A DNA stretch of 64,000 nucleotides from positions 124,001 through 188,000 of the forward strand of contig VCJN01001342.1 of assembly GCA_006384855.1 (NCBI GenBank), in the 5' to 3' direction. This document shows, piece by piece, positions 10,960-21,971 of this stretch. The notes beneath the pieces are model-generated. The model had not been told where the DNA came from and ran no database searches. It saw nothing but the letters and a program-made list of their open reading frames with translations. Made by a program: the position numbers and the translations under genes. Each line of letters opens with the position of its first letter. Within the stretch, counting starts at the first letter, position 1. Source of the stretch: Tetraselmis striata. Lineage: Eukaryota > Chlorophyta > Chlorodendrophyceae > Chlorodendrales > Chlorodendraceae.

Positions 10960-12765
10960 CTCTCACCCTGTTAATGAACAGCGGCCGCGCTGTTCGCCAG
11001 TACGTTCAGCAGAACTCGGTCGTCGTTGTAGAGTCGCGTAGCCAGAATATGTTCAGATATGTACAGGTGATGACACTCGTCGTGGAGGCAGTCCCTTCGG
11101 AAAAAAAAATCCTCATAGGGTAGTCGAGCATCATCTGGTGATGCAGCAAGTTGCAGCAAATTGCCACCAATGGCACCGATAGGTGTCGTTCGGTGGGTAG
11201 CCACAGAAATGCAGCATTCTTCGAGCTCAGCCTCGTCGCGTCGAACTGTCGCAAGTCCCCATTGACTCGTAGCGTGTGCGCCATCGCTCCCGCCATCGGA
11301 ACGCACACTCGCGTAGTCGTGGTCTAAGATCATTTACCATAGGCTCTTGCGTCGCAGTTCGCCGAGTTAGCAGGCTCGCATCTTCTCAGCGGTGTCGGCA
11401 TCGGCACGCAGCGCTTCGGTGTCGCTCATCGCTTAGCAGTAAGTCGTCGCTGCTCGCGATGTCGTCGGTGCGTCACATGTCGCGCCCGATACAGCACTCG
11501 TGCTCGCAGTTGGTCACTCGCTGAACCGTAGTCTCATGTAGTCCACGGATTTTTCTTCTCTCGATGTCGGTCAAAGCTCGTATCAGGGCTGGTAGAGGGA
11601 ATCATCGGCCAGTACCTTACAGTACTTCCGCAAGTAGATAGCCGTCCCATACCGGATACCTCCTCGCCATTTGTACTCGTAGTCGATTACTCATCGCAGC
11701 AGTACAATATCTCCGTCCCATACCGGTGATACTGTTTTTGGTTCTGATGCAGTGAGTCGTAGACATACTCGTGCAAATATCCTCCTGTTTTTCCTGTATT
11801 TTGCACTCTTGGCCTCCACAGTAGTAGATTCGTAGTCGCTGCTTCGGTATCTCCTACTGTGGTACGACGCGCTTCGTTCGGTACCGTACAGCATACAGCA
11901 TGTACAGGCAGGTAACGCGCCGAGTCTCGGTCGCCTCTCCGCAGCTCCCATCGCGCCATCTTCGCGTTGGCCGTCGTCGAGTCTTCTTACTTGGCAGCAG
12001 GCAGCAGGGTCTCCTCCGCCATACCGCATCATGTCGAGAGAAATGCGCGCGTCCGGACAATGAGCCGTGGTCACCCAGGATTTTCACCTGACGGCTCATG
12101 TCATAAATCTCGCAGCGCTCCCCTCGAATCTGAGTCTACAGCTGTTTTGTACTCGCGTACGAAATTAATCGTACCAGCACCTCATGGTTGTACCGGTAAC
12201 CACAGCTGTTCTGTCTTCGTCTTCTTCTGAGTTCGATTTCCGTGTGGCATGTTCATTCTTCATCGCAGAAAAAAAAATCTGCGGTTCTTCTCGTTCGCTA
12301 TACCAGCTCGTTACCAGTAGTCGCTACTGTGCCGGCAACGGCTGATACAGGTCGGTTCTGGTTGATGTCGCGCCATCGCCAACTCGCGTCGTCGGAACTG
12401 TAGCTGGGGTCGCGAGTCGCACGTTGCTCCGCCCTCATGGCTTCGCAGCTTGCAGCGTCATCGTTACACATCTCAGATCGAACGTTCGGCTGCTCCTTGG
12501 TACTCGCGATCTTCGTCCCTTCGCTAGTTCATAATTTCGCTCGCGCGTTGTCGCATCCTCCTCATCGTCGCTACATCGGTCTCGCCACGTCGAACTTGAC
12601 TCCATCTATCAAAGCCGGTGCGCATCCTCGGTGGGCGTCCCCGCCATAGGATCCTTGACATCTGAAGTCTTCTTCTGTCCCTATCTCGCCTCTCGCTCTC
12701 GTCGCTATGCCGCTTCTCTTGTGGAATCCGGAACCATGTGCTCCGGTCACCGCTCCGAAACCAAG
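10960..12765 (-). other. Interior of the rearranged LTR element
   Basis: 1,806 bp with a 5' primer site and a 3' purine tract on the minus strand. Open frames such as 11,691-12,074 and 11,006-11,308 (minus) show no zinc knuckle, protease or polymerase motif. A TAGTCGCTAC motif lies at 12,318. Confidence 0.6.
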
Positions 12766-12969
12766 TGTTACAGCCCCCTAAGGACTTGGGCCGAATAGTC
12801 GTCTAGCCGTAGATAGTCCTAAAGCAGGAGCTGAGTCGAGGGCCCATTGGATCGTTATTCCACACGGCCAGGAATAATGAGCGGAGATTTGGGAAAAGGG
12901 ATTCTTACAGTACCGGAATGCCGGTAACCTGGGTGACTGGCCCGGCGGTGGTTTTGCCGGCCTATTTAT

Positions 12970-13183
12970 TGTGAGGATATATCCTATACCCTCACTAACC
13001 CTAATCATCATAGCACACTAGCATGTGCGCGTAGCGCGCGCCCGTGATGACGGGCTGCGCCCGCGCCCTGTCGGCCACCCCGCGTCGCCTGATATATCAG
13101 GCACGGCGCGTGTCGGCCTGTAACAGATCATACTAGACCACCACCATCGCGGAATAGCCACCACCAGCGCACATTCCCTCACA
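12970..13183 (+). repeat. Ty3/Gypsy 5' LTR (214 bp)
   Basis: TG..CA ends; contains a CCTGATATATCAGG palindrome. Matches 21,972-22,185 at all but one position. Confidence 0.95.
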
Positions 13184-13185
13184 TT

Positions 13186-13197
13186 TGGTGCTTCTAC
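13186..13197 (+). promoter_or_regulatory. Ty3/Gypsy primer-binding site
   Basis: TGGTGCTTCTAC two bases after the LTR, the same 12 bases as in the TRIM element. Confidence 0.8.
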
Positions 13198-13735
13198 CTA
13201 CTCGATCGCTCTCTCGAGAGCATACAATCAATCCAAACCATACTATAATCGTTTGTCGCATAGCGCAACCTGCGGCGGGTGTCGGCAATTACCCTGCCGG
13301 GAAAACTATAATAGACTTCCAAAGCAGCCGACGATACGTCACGATCGGACCAAGACGCAGCATAGAGTAGTCGAACCTTCTCGACGATCATTTCCTCGAA
13401 GAATATCTCCACCCTCCACTTTGTCAAGACTCAGAGGAGTCATTCGGCACACTCACGCCACTGGAGGACATCGTTCCCTTCGTTCGGAAGCAGTTGATTA
13501 CCCGGGCGCGACAGTTCCTGTACGGCGCAGGTCATCAACGACTTTATAATATATGAGCAGAATTCAGGTTAGTGGCCTATCAGGTGAGCCACCCCACTTC
13601 TACGCTCCCCACCCCCTCCAACGATAACCCTATCGCACGGTCGAAATACGATAAGCTGTTGCATCACAAACCATATTGAGCCCATTGAGGCCTGAAACAA
13701 CAACGAAACATCATCTGAATCATAGAGTTGCCAAA

Positions 13736-14431
13736 ATGGCAGCAGCGGACGAAACATTGACCAGTCCCCCAATGAGGGTTGATGACAATATCTCCTCCAA
13801 GAATGAGGATGCTGAACAACAACCATATGAATCACCACCAAAATATGTGGCCGTCGTGTGGCACAATACGCCGGCTGACAACATAGACAAGCAACTCGAT
13901 GTTGCCATTGTATCATATTCCCATCAGGGTCACAACTTTTATTGGTTGCCATACATTCGGAGAAATGGCAATGAAACGGCCATGGAGACAGCAGTCGATA
14001 GAGTGTGTCGGCGCCAATTGGGTTTAACAGTTCGAGAATCCCATCTGCGCCTTATAACTGAACAATATGTCGATTTAACGAATGACAACATATCGCAGCA
14101 TGCACTCGATCTTCACCCATGGCCTTCCATGTTTCACATTACGATATTTGACCTGTGTGTCCCATCTAACCATTTTTATCGGTTGGTACCAAGAAGGGCC
14201 GACTCGAATTATCCTGTGCTCGCAGCGGCCCGTCGACGGGAGCCGATCACAGTGATACGTTACTATATATCGTGGCGAAAGCTGTTTCATACCATCTTCA
14301 ACAGCTATGACAATGAAATATATTTCGATGGTGAAATGCATCAGAAACTGGATCAGATAGTAGAGAGTTGTGGGAATTATCTCTACAAAATCGACCAGTT
14401 CTTTTTTTATAACTATATGCCTTTCATGTAG
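13736..14431 (+). CDS. Nudix-like protein encoded ahead of gag
   Basis: A 231-residue frame inside the Gypsy element (start taken at MAAADETLT; an upstream in-frame ATG at 13,676 would add 20 residues). It shows a Nudix-like outline: a beta-rich VAVVWHN..VAIVSYS..FYWLPYIRR run, then NETAMETAVDRVCRRQLGLTV, which aligns with the GETPEQAVVRELQEEVGI box of MutT-type enzymes in spacing and hydrophobic positions. The glutamates that bind metal in active Nudix enzymes are not seen, so a binding rather than hydrolytic role would be expected if the fold is right. An extra frame before gag is unusual for Ty3/Gypsy. The rest, rich in aromatic residues, is unrecognised. It could instead be a lineage-specific Gag domain. 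Confidence 0.45.
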   Translation: MAAADETLTSPPMRVDDNISSKNEDAEQQPYESPPKYVAVVWHNTPADNIDKQLDVAIVSYSHQGHNFYWLPYIRRNGNETAMETAVDRVCRRQLGLTVRESHLRLITEQYVDLTNDNISQHALDLHPWPSMFHITIFDLCVPSNHFYRLVPRRADSNYPVLAAARRREPITVIRYYISWRKLFHTIFNSYDNEIYFDGEMHQKLDQIVESCGNYLYKIDQFFFYNYMPFM

Positions 14432-14473
14432 GCCAAGTGTAGCCTACTGACAACACCTGCTAAATATGCAGGA

Positions 14474-16912
14474 ATGGAACGTAGCGCAATTGACAATGCC
14501 CCTCAGTTTCCTGAGATGGCACAGTTAGGCCATGCTTTGCCTAACCTATACAATATGCAACATAATGCAGGCCAACCTGAGGAACCATCTGGCGAACAAA
14601 TGCAGCCAGAAGGGGAGGAGGAGATCACATCACATCCCTCCCAACAACAACATACTGACCATGGTTCAGAGCAGAGCATTGATAGCTCTAGCTCTGATGA
14701 TCATAATGATAATAGAAGGCAGCAGATGCCAACAATACAGACCAATGAGGTGTTCCCATTGGGATACCAAACATATTATGATAGGCTGCGTGATGACAGC
14801 AACAATCTCCAAAACATTATCCTGGGTTTTCAATCCAGTGATTCAAATGATAACATAGATACATTGAGACAGGCGGGCGGACTGGTTCTGCCATATGCGG
14901 ACTCAGATCTCGCACCGTATAAAGACATGGCGGTGAACATTGAGCATAACCAAGGCTGGAATCCAGACCTTGTGGATATGATGGCTGACTTTGTTACAGC
15001 CTGGACTGACAATATCATGACTCAATATCATAGGGTGCATAAACCTGCGGGAGCTGAAGACCCCCAGCAGAGAACCATATTGCACTTGCAGTACATCGAT
15101 CATGTGCTAGCACTTGCTATGCCCAGGCCAGCAAACACTGCTTTCATACCATTTCCAGGGGCATTCACCTTTCAGGTCCCTGTGCTGATATACTGCAAAA
15201 TATTTTTGATGGCTCACAAGCCTGGATCCAAGCCCGAGTGGGTTATGGAATACATCTCTCAGCTGTCTCCTCAACTGGAGGCGTGGAAGCTGAGGTACAA
15301 TATAGAAATGCAAGAGGGCTTTAAAACTGCCGTTGACATATTCCCTGCGGCAACATATCCCAGTAAACAGTATCCTACTCAACCCATGGGATTGCCATCA
15401 TACTCCATCATCAACAAAATGATAGTCCAGGTGGCGTTGCCCCAACATGATGAGAACATAGAAGACAAGGGCAAAGCACCGTTGGAGTCCACTCAGGTGC
15501 ATCACCATGATCCACCTGCAGAACAATATCATGGTAGAGCGGCCAAGCGATCAACATATCCTCCAACTGGAGAGCCAATGAGCAAGTCACCCAGGTTTCA
15601 AGCCCCACCTACGGTGAGTGGCTGGCCTGACCTGACTCCAACATATGCCACCGCAACAACACAACAACCATATCTGCACCTGAAACTGACCCCGCTGGTG
15701 GGGCAGGAGAGGTTGCATGCTAATCATACTGGTCCTCTGTTCTTGACTGAAATCTTGCACTTTCTAGACAGAGTAGGACCCACCGTAACGGCACATGCCT
15801 ATGACTATATGTCAGAGCGATATGTGCTTGATTCAATTAACAAGCAGTCAAAATACTATACAACGATAGAAACCATGTTTGCCCAGAAGCGTGGAGCACA
15901 TGGTACTGCCTTTGGTGACTTTCACCAATTGGCAAAGAACATAATCTGCTACATTCAAAGCAAAAATTGTAGCTACAATCCTCAGGATGTCTCAGGCATA
16001 ATGGAATACTGCCTGCATACTATAACATACAAGTACTGTGATGATTTGGCCACATTCTTTCGTTGGGTGCTGCAGTTGATTGGGTACAGTGATACCCATC
16101 CCAGCACACCAAAGTATGTCAAACACTATCTTGTCGGAAAATTCCGAAAACATGATGAGCTCAAGGTTGAATTTGAGCGACAGATTGAAATCCAAACAAT
16201 AGGCAACCGGCCCCTGACCATAAAGATCATACAAGAAATCATGGAAATCATGGATTCGTGGAGGATACTCAAACGAGGTCAAATCCACACACAATATGCT
16301 AACACATTACGCTCTTCCCATCAGGAGTCACCTGCAATGACAGGGCTACCTGGCCGGGGAGCTGGCCGAGGCACCAGACCTCCAAGGCAATCATATACTG
16401 CAGGACGTGGCCGTGGCGGCCGGACTGCAGGCAGGGGGCGCGCTCCAAGGCAGGCGTACCCCCAGCAGTTACCATACAACCCAAGCTATCTTTGGATGCA
16501 CCCTGATGGTAGACCAATCTGCTCATATTGCAATGGGTCTGGTCATAACTTTTTGGCCTGCAAATGGAGGCAACAAGAGGCAGGAGATCCTGCTCAACCA
16601 TCGAAAAAATATTACAATGATCAAATGCTCCAGCGCCAAACAGCCTGGAATCGGTCGCACCCTAACCAGGACTGGACACAGGCATGCCTTGAGGCCTATA
16701 ATAGCTTGAGCACGCATCTTGGCTTGCAGCCAAATACAGCAGATTTGCTCAACACAAAGGTAACACCGGACATGCTGCCAAAGCGTGACGGTGGTGGTGG
16801 TGGCCGTGGTAGGGGGCGAGGTCGCCAAGGCGACCGTGGTGGCCGCTCTGGCAGAGGCGGCGGTAGAACCGCTGGCCGCGGCCGGGGTGGTCGTGGTGGA
16901 GAACACCCCTAG
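14474..16912 (+). CDS. Gag-like protein with CCHC knuckle and RGG tracts
   Basis: 812 residues in the Gypsy element. An acidic, Q-rich N-terminus is followed by an alpha-helical middle (capsid-like by position only) and a nucleic-acid-binding C-terminus: RGRGGRTAGRGRAPRQ, a zinc knuckle CSYCNGSGHNFLAC (about residues 683-696) and a final run of RGG repeats. Gag proteins form the particle that packages element RNA. It begins 43 bases after the Nudix-like frame ends. Confidence 0.8.
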   Translation: MERSAIDNAPQFPEMAQLGHALPNLYNMQHNAGQPEEPSGEQMQPEGEEEITSHPSQQQHTDHGSEQSIDSSSSDDHNDNRRQQMPTIQTNEVFPLGYQTYYDRLRDDSNNLQNIILGFQSSDSNDNIDTLRQAGGLVLPYADSDLAPYKDMAVNIEHNQGWNPDLVDMMADFVTAWTDNIMTQYHRVHKPAGAEDPQQRTILHLQYIDHVLALAMPRPANTAFIPFPGAFTFQVPVLIYCKIFLMAHKPGSKPEWVMEYISQLSPQLEAWKLRYNIEMQEGFKTAVDIFPAATYPSKQYPTQPMGLPSYSIINKMIVQVALPQHDENIEDKGKAPLESTQVHHHDPPAEQYHGRAAKRSTYPPTGEPMSKSPRFQAPPTVSGWPDLTPTYATATTQQPYLHLKLTPLVGQERLHANHTGPLFLTEILHFLDRVGPTVTAHAYDYMSERYVLDSINKQSKYYTTIETMFAQKRGAHGTAFGDFHQLAKNIICYIQSKNCSYNPQDVSGIMEYCLHTITYKYCDDLATFFRWVLQLIGYSDTHPSTPKYVKHYLVGKFRKHDELKVEFERQIEIQTIGNRPLTIKIIQEIMEIMDSWRILKRGQIHTQYANTLRSSHQESPAMTGLPGRGAGRGTRPPRQSYTAGRGRGGRTAGRGRAPRQAYPQQLPYNPSYLWMHPDGRPICSYCNGSGHNFLACKWRQQEAGDPAQPSKKYYNDQMLQRQTAWNRSHPNQDWTQACLEAYNSLSTHLGLQPNTADLLNTKVTPDMLPKRDGGGGGRGRGRGRQGDRGGRSGRGGGRTAGRGRGGRGGEHP

Positions 16913-17372
16913 ATCGTAATATACCATCATGTCCCACAGAAAAGTGGAGATCATGTTGTCCGCTGTGCTCCAAACAAAGAGCATGTATGCTGAGGCGTAG
17001 ACCCAGCAACCTGCAAACAAACCTGCAGCCTAATAGAAGACATTGGCATCTAGCAACCCACTCCATAGAACATGTAATTACCTTTGCTATGTATTGTGCC
17101 AATGCATGTCTCCTACTGTATGATTAAATGTTGCCATAGAGTGCATAAGCTCACCGTAGTAATGCACTGAATTGACAACAGCTTTGATTTGCGGTGATGT
17201 GGATTGTGGCCGTTCAGTTGATCTGTGCCAGGGGACGCTCTGGAGTGATCCTGAACGTGAGCCTGCTCCTGTCGCTTGCGGCAGGTTCACCAACAATCAG
17301 AGTTCATCAAAGTCGGCCGACGAACACATCTCTCTGACTATATCGCTGTAATAGCTGTTTAAATAATTAACC

Positions 17373-20300
17373 ATGGGCAAAACACCGATTCAAGCCCTTA
17401 CAGAGGATGTGGGACCACTACGGAGGAAGCGTAGGGTCGATGACACTCAGGATCAACCTGTTGTGCATCATGTACTGGAGACACAAAAGCGCAGAAGGCG
17501 CAAACATAATAAACATCATTTTGCCACTGGTCAAAAAGGCAGCTCATCGCAAGCGCCGCAACTGGAACCAGTTGAGCAATTACTATATCAGCAGAAGCCA
17601 CCTACTACGGTGGATAATGCTGCGCAGACAGACTCTCTTGAGTTTCGAGATATGCAGACTCAAGTTGAGCAGATCATGTCTGATTATAATGACAGCATGG
17701 CCAGGGCCTTGAGTCCAAAATCTGATCATAATGATGCAACAGCCACTATAGCAGCAGTCACAATACCCCAGCATGACACCTACCCATCATTCAATCAGAA
17801 TGCTTGGGAGGAATTGAACATGATATGGGGGCCGTTCACCCTTGATGGGGCGGCAACTGCTGAAACCACAAAAGTGCTAGATAGTTACTGTTCCCCGACT
17901 AACTCTTTTTTTGACGCTGACATTACTAACCATCATGTATGGCTCAATCCGCCATTTGAGAAAATTTCTGATTTTATTGCCAGCTTCGAAAGGAAGCGCA
18001 GGCAGAACCCATATAATATCTCTGCAGTAATTGCAGTTCCCAAATGGAAAAACAATAGAAATGTTCAGCACATCCTGAACACATATCGTAAAATCCACCA
18101 TTATCCAAAGGGTGCATACTTATATGACATCCCTGATCCCAAAAACAATGAAGAGCGGATGCCAATGGGTCCGACTCCGTTTTCGGTGGATGTATATTTG
18201 GCTGATCATACTGTAGAAGATAGAGTGCAAGATAAAGCACACAATAAGAAAACACAATATCAGATCCCTACAGCAAACTTCACCTCTCAGACTGTTGAAA
18301 CAGATCTGTTAAAGGCAAAGGCTAAAATTAAAGCCGATGATGGTATTCTGTCTGATCATGTTGATATACTGATTGACAGTGCTGCCCAACGAGAATTCAT
18401 CTCCTGGGATATTGTACAAAAATATGATCTGCCAGTCAAATTGCTAGATCAAGCAATCAAAGTGAAATTGGCAGATGGCACAACATTTAAGATCTCTCGG
18501 CATTATGTCACATTGACCCTTCATTTTGAGGGTGGTTACACCACGGAGGCTAATTTCATCTGCCTTCCCAGCAACAATAACTGGGATGTCATCTTAGGCA
18601 TTCCATGGTTGAGAAAAAATAACCCAGATATCCATTGGGATGATGGCACTATACACGAGAGACAGACAGATGCTACACTGTTTGCCTGTGAGGTCCAACC
18701 CAGACCAGCAGTAGTAAGCATACTGTCAGCAAACCAAATGGCCAAGCTGCTACACATCTCTGCAGAACCAATCAAAAGTGCAGAGGCAGCATCATTCTTT
18801 ATAGCCACTCTGAAAGAGGACTTTATTGCTACCCAGACATCGCAAAAAACAGCAGATGATCTGCAGGTACACACTGATTTTGGCCAACAATATGATGAAA
18901 AAATATTGAATATAATCAGACAAAATGGCCATGACAAAGATACATTGACTGACCTGCCACCGAGCAGAGGTACATTTGATCATAGCATACCAACTATACC
19001 TGATACTAACCCGCCAAAAGGGCACATTTATAAAATGTCTCCTGCGGAGTTAACTGAGCTAAAAAAGCAGCTAACACAGTACCTGGAGAAAAACTGGATC
19101 CGACCCAGTTACTCGCCATTTGCGGCTCCAGTACTCTTTGCCAGAAAATCTGATGGCACTCTCCGGATGTGCATTGACTATAGATCACTGAACAAGATAA
19201 CACTGGGTACACAATATCCTTTGCCCAGAATTGATACTATATTGGACCGTATTGCCACTGGCAAATGCTGGACTTGCTTAGACTTGTCCAAAGCATATCA
19301 CCAAATCCGAGTGAAAGAGGAAGATGTCTACAAGACATCCTTCATCACTCAGTTGGGCCAATTTGAAATGAGAGTCTTGCCATTTGGGCTGAAAACAGCA
19401 CCAGGCGGATTCCAATCATATATTAATGCAGTGTTCAATGGCACTGCTGATGCTACACATCAAGACACAAACATCCTTGATGATTTTGTGGTCTGTTATC
19501 TTGACGATATAATCATATTCAGCGACACTCCGGAGCAACATATTGACCATATTGATCAGGTACTTGCGAGATTACGCAAACACCATTTGTACCTGAATCC
19601 CCGAAAATCACAATGGGGCAAAAAGCAGATAATATATCTGGGTCACCGTATAACGGAAAAGGGTAAATTCCCTGACCCTCAGAAGATAAAAGCAGTCACA
19701 GAATGGCCGGTACCAAAATCTGTCACAGATGTCAGAGCCTTCTTGGGCTTTGTGGGATATTATAGATCATTCATTGAGGACTTTGCAGCAATAGCAAAGC
19801 CCCTCTTTGATCTGACAAAGAATAACATATTTCCGGCCTGGACTGACACCCACCAACATGCTTTTGATCGCCTAAAATATAAAATGACACATGCCCCGGT
19901 GTTAATGAATCCCATCACTGGCCCGAACGCAGAGTTCGTGGTTACAACTGATGCCAGCAAGTATGCTGTGGGAGCAGTGCTCATGCAGAAAGACCCCAAT
20001 GCCGGACAGCTGCGTCCTGTAGCGTACTTGGCAAAGGTCTTGAGGGGTGCGCAACTGCGCTATTCCACCTATGATACTGAATTCCTGGGAGTAGTAATTG
20101 CTCTCCAGCATTGGCGACATTATTTGGAAGGGTGTAAACATTTCACCGTAGTTACTGACCATACCACCCTCCGGCATCTGCCAACACAAGAAAAGCTCAG
20201 CAGAAAACATGCTGGCTGGTCTCAAATTATATCACCATATATGGACAACATGGATATTGTCTATAGAAAAGGATCTCAAAATATGGCAGATGCACTCAGC

Positions 20301-21731
20301 AGGAGGCCAGATCTAAAAGATCTGAAGGCATCATTGGATGCATACTATATCCAAACCTTTGAGGAGGACCTGGAGCACATCACTGAATGGCTCAATCTTA
20401 CCACTGTTTCGATACAGTTGGACAAACAGTTCCTCAACAACATCAAATTAAAATATATGCAGGATCCAAAATTGAACAGGGACAACCTACCCCCTGGAGT
20501 ACGATATGATCACCATACTGAACTGTATATGATAGCTGATAAAATATATATTCCTGCAGATGATGAGCTCAAACAGAGTATCATCAAAGAACATCATGAT
20601 ATTAAGACGGCTGGCCATAATGGTATTCTCAGAACTGAGAAATTGATCAAAAGAAATTTTTGCTGGCCGCACATGCACCAAAACATCAAAACATATATTC
20701 GAAACTGTAAAGTCTGTAAGCTGACAAAGCAGCATACACAGGCTCCTGCAGCGGCATTACAGCCACTGCCAACACCAACCGTACCATGGGAATATTTCAG
20801 TCTTGACTTTATCACAAACCTACCATCAGTGGATGGTTATGATTGTATTGCCACTTTTGTAGATTTGTTCACAAAGCAGGCACACTTTATACCATGCCAA
20901 AAAGCCATCTCGGCTCCTGAATTGGCACAACTGTATATCAAAAATATATACAAACTCCACGGCCTCAGTACCTGCATGGTAGGAGACCGGGACGCAAAAT
21001 ATACATCATCATATTTCCAAGAACTGTTTAAACAGCTTGGTACAACATTGAACCTCAGCACTGCATATCATCCGCAGACTGATGGACAGACTGAAATATT
21101 GAACAAAATAATAGAGCAGTTGCTGCGAGCATTCTGCTACAATAACCAGCAGGATTGGGTGAACTACCTATCCCTTGCTGAGTTCAATTACAATAACACA
21201 GAATCGTCAACAACAAAGTTTACTCCATTCCAGGCAATTTATGGCTTCCACCCTCGGTTGCCCATTGACATTGTAAACCCCAAAACTGGAGTGAGAGAAA
21301 CAACAATAGACATTCTGTCGAAAGTACAGGATATACACAATCTGGTGCATGAAAACATTATAATTGCCAAAGAATATCAAAGGCATTACCATGATAGAAA
21401 CAATAGGCAGCCGATCACATTTCAAATCGGTGACAAAATCATGATAAAAACTGACGATATGATCATAAGGGGACAAAAGTGCCCTAAGCTCAAACAACGG
21501 TATGTAGGACCATATGAGGTCATCGAGCAGGTGAACCCTCAGGCCTACAAAATACAGTTACCACCTGAGCTTGAGTGCCACCCAGTATTTCATGTCTCCA
21601 AGTTGAGACCCTGGGACACTGCATCTGCACAAACTGATATACCTGATGCCTTGATTGGCAGACAGGCACGCAGAATTGATGATCCAATCATCGCAGACAT
21701 CATTGACTGCAAACTGGCACCATATCCCTAG
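17373..21731 (+). CDS. Pol polyprotein with N-terminal methyltransferase-like domain
   Basis: 1,452 residues. Residues 145-280 resemble an N6-adenine methyltransferase: FTLDGAATAE, HVWLNPPFEKISDF (NPPF at 192-195), ISAVIAVPKWK, then GAYLYDIP and PMGPTPFSVDVYLAD. Residues about 330-425 are the aspartic protease (LIDSAAQREFIS, DVILGIPWL; DSA in place of the usual DSG/DTG). RT spans about 550-800 with LSKAYHQI, LPFGLKTAP and CYLDD (707-711). RNase H spans about 850-975 (TTDASKYAVGAVL, TYDTEFLGVV, VTDHTTL, NMADALSR). Integrase follows with HNGILRTEKLI..CKVCK zinc residues and a DDE core (SLDFITNLP, GDRDAKYTS, HPQTDGQTE). The pol start lies 460 bases after gag ends, so a separate translation start or spliced message is likely; how this lineage does it is unknown. 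Confidence 0.9.
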   Translation: MGKTPIQALTEDVGPLRRKRRVDDTQDQPVVHHVLETQKRRRRKHNKHHFATGQKGSSSQAPQLEPVEQLLYQQKPPTTVDNAAQTDSLEFRDMQTQVEQIMSDYNDSMARALSPKSDHNDATATIAAVTIPQHDTYPSFNQNAWEELNMIWGPFTLDGAATAETTKVLDSYCSPTNSFFDADITNHHVWLNPPFEKISDFIASFERKRRQNPYNISAVIAVPKWKNNRNVQHILNTYRKIHHYPKGAYLYDIPDPKNNEERMPMGPTPFSVDVYLADHTVEDRVQDKAHNKKTQYQIPTANFTSQTVETDLLKAKAKIKADDGILSDHVDILIDSAAQREFISWDIVQKYDLPVKLLDQAIKVKLADGTTFKISRHYVTLTLHFEGGYTTEANFICLPSNNNWDVILGIPWLRKNNPDIHWDDGTIHERQTDATLFACEVQPRPAVVSILSANQMAKLLHISAEPIKSAEAASFFIATLKEDFIATQTSQKTADDLQVHTDFGQQYDEKILNIIRQNGHDKDTLTDLPPSRGTFDHSIPTIPDTNPPKGHIYKMSPAELTELKKQLTQYLEKNWIRPSYSPFAAPVLFARKSDGTLRMCIDYRSLNKITLGTQYPLPRIDTILDRIATGKCWTCLDLSKAYHQIRVKEEDVYKTSFITQLGQFEMRVLPFGLKTAPGGFQSYINAVFNGTADATHQDTNILDDFVVCYLDDIIIFSDTPEQHIDHIDQVLARLRKHHLYLNPRKSQWGKKQIIYLGHRITEKGKFPDPQKIKAVTEWPVPKSVTDVRAFLGFVGYYRSFIEDFAAIAKPLFDLTKNNIFPAWTDTHQHAFDRLKYKMTHAPVLMNPITGPNAEFVVTTDASKYAVGAVLMQKDPNAGQLRPVAYLAKVLRGAQLRYSTYDTEFLGVVIALQHWRHYLEGCKHFTVVTDHTTLRHLPTQEKLSRKHAGWSQIISPYMDNMDIVYRKGSQNMADALSRRPDLKDLKASLDAYYIQTFEEDLEHITEWLNLTTVSIQLDKQFLNNIKLKYMQDPKLNRDNLPPGVRYDHHTELYMIADKIYIPADDELKQSIIKEHHDIKTAGHNGILRTEKLIKRNFCWPHMHQNIKTYIRNCKVCKLTKQHTQAPAAALQPLPTPTVPWEYFSLDFITNLPSVDGYDCIATFVDLFTKQAHFIPCQKAISAPELAQLYIKNIYKLHGLSTCMVGDRDAKYTSSYFQELFKQLGTTLNLSTAYHPQTDGQTEILNKIIEQLLRAFCYNNQQDWVNYLSLAEFNYNNTESSTTKFTPFQAIYGFHPRLPIDIVNPKTGVRETTIDILSKVQDIHNLVHENIIIAKEYQRHYHDRNNRQPITFQIGDKIMIKTDDMIIRGQKCPKLKQRYVGPYEVIEQVNPQAYKIQLPPELECHPVFHVSKLRPWDTASAQTDIPDALIGRQARRIDDPIIADIIDCKLAPYP

Positions 21732-21971
21732 ACTATATGCAAAGGGCAAAGCCTTGCTATTTAAAGTAAGGTTCCATAACTTTCCAGCAACTGGAGATGA
21801 CTGGATGCCCTATGAAACGATGCGGTATTCACCGCTGATGCAGCATTATATGCTGTCAAAACGTTTCAAGCATATCTCGACCTCGCCAGCATACATTGCG
21901 GCGAAGACGAGCCACCCGCAAAGGTTTCCGCAGTGAATCCGATGACTCAGATTCATCAGAGCGGGGTGGAA

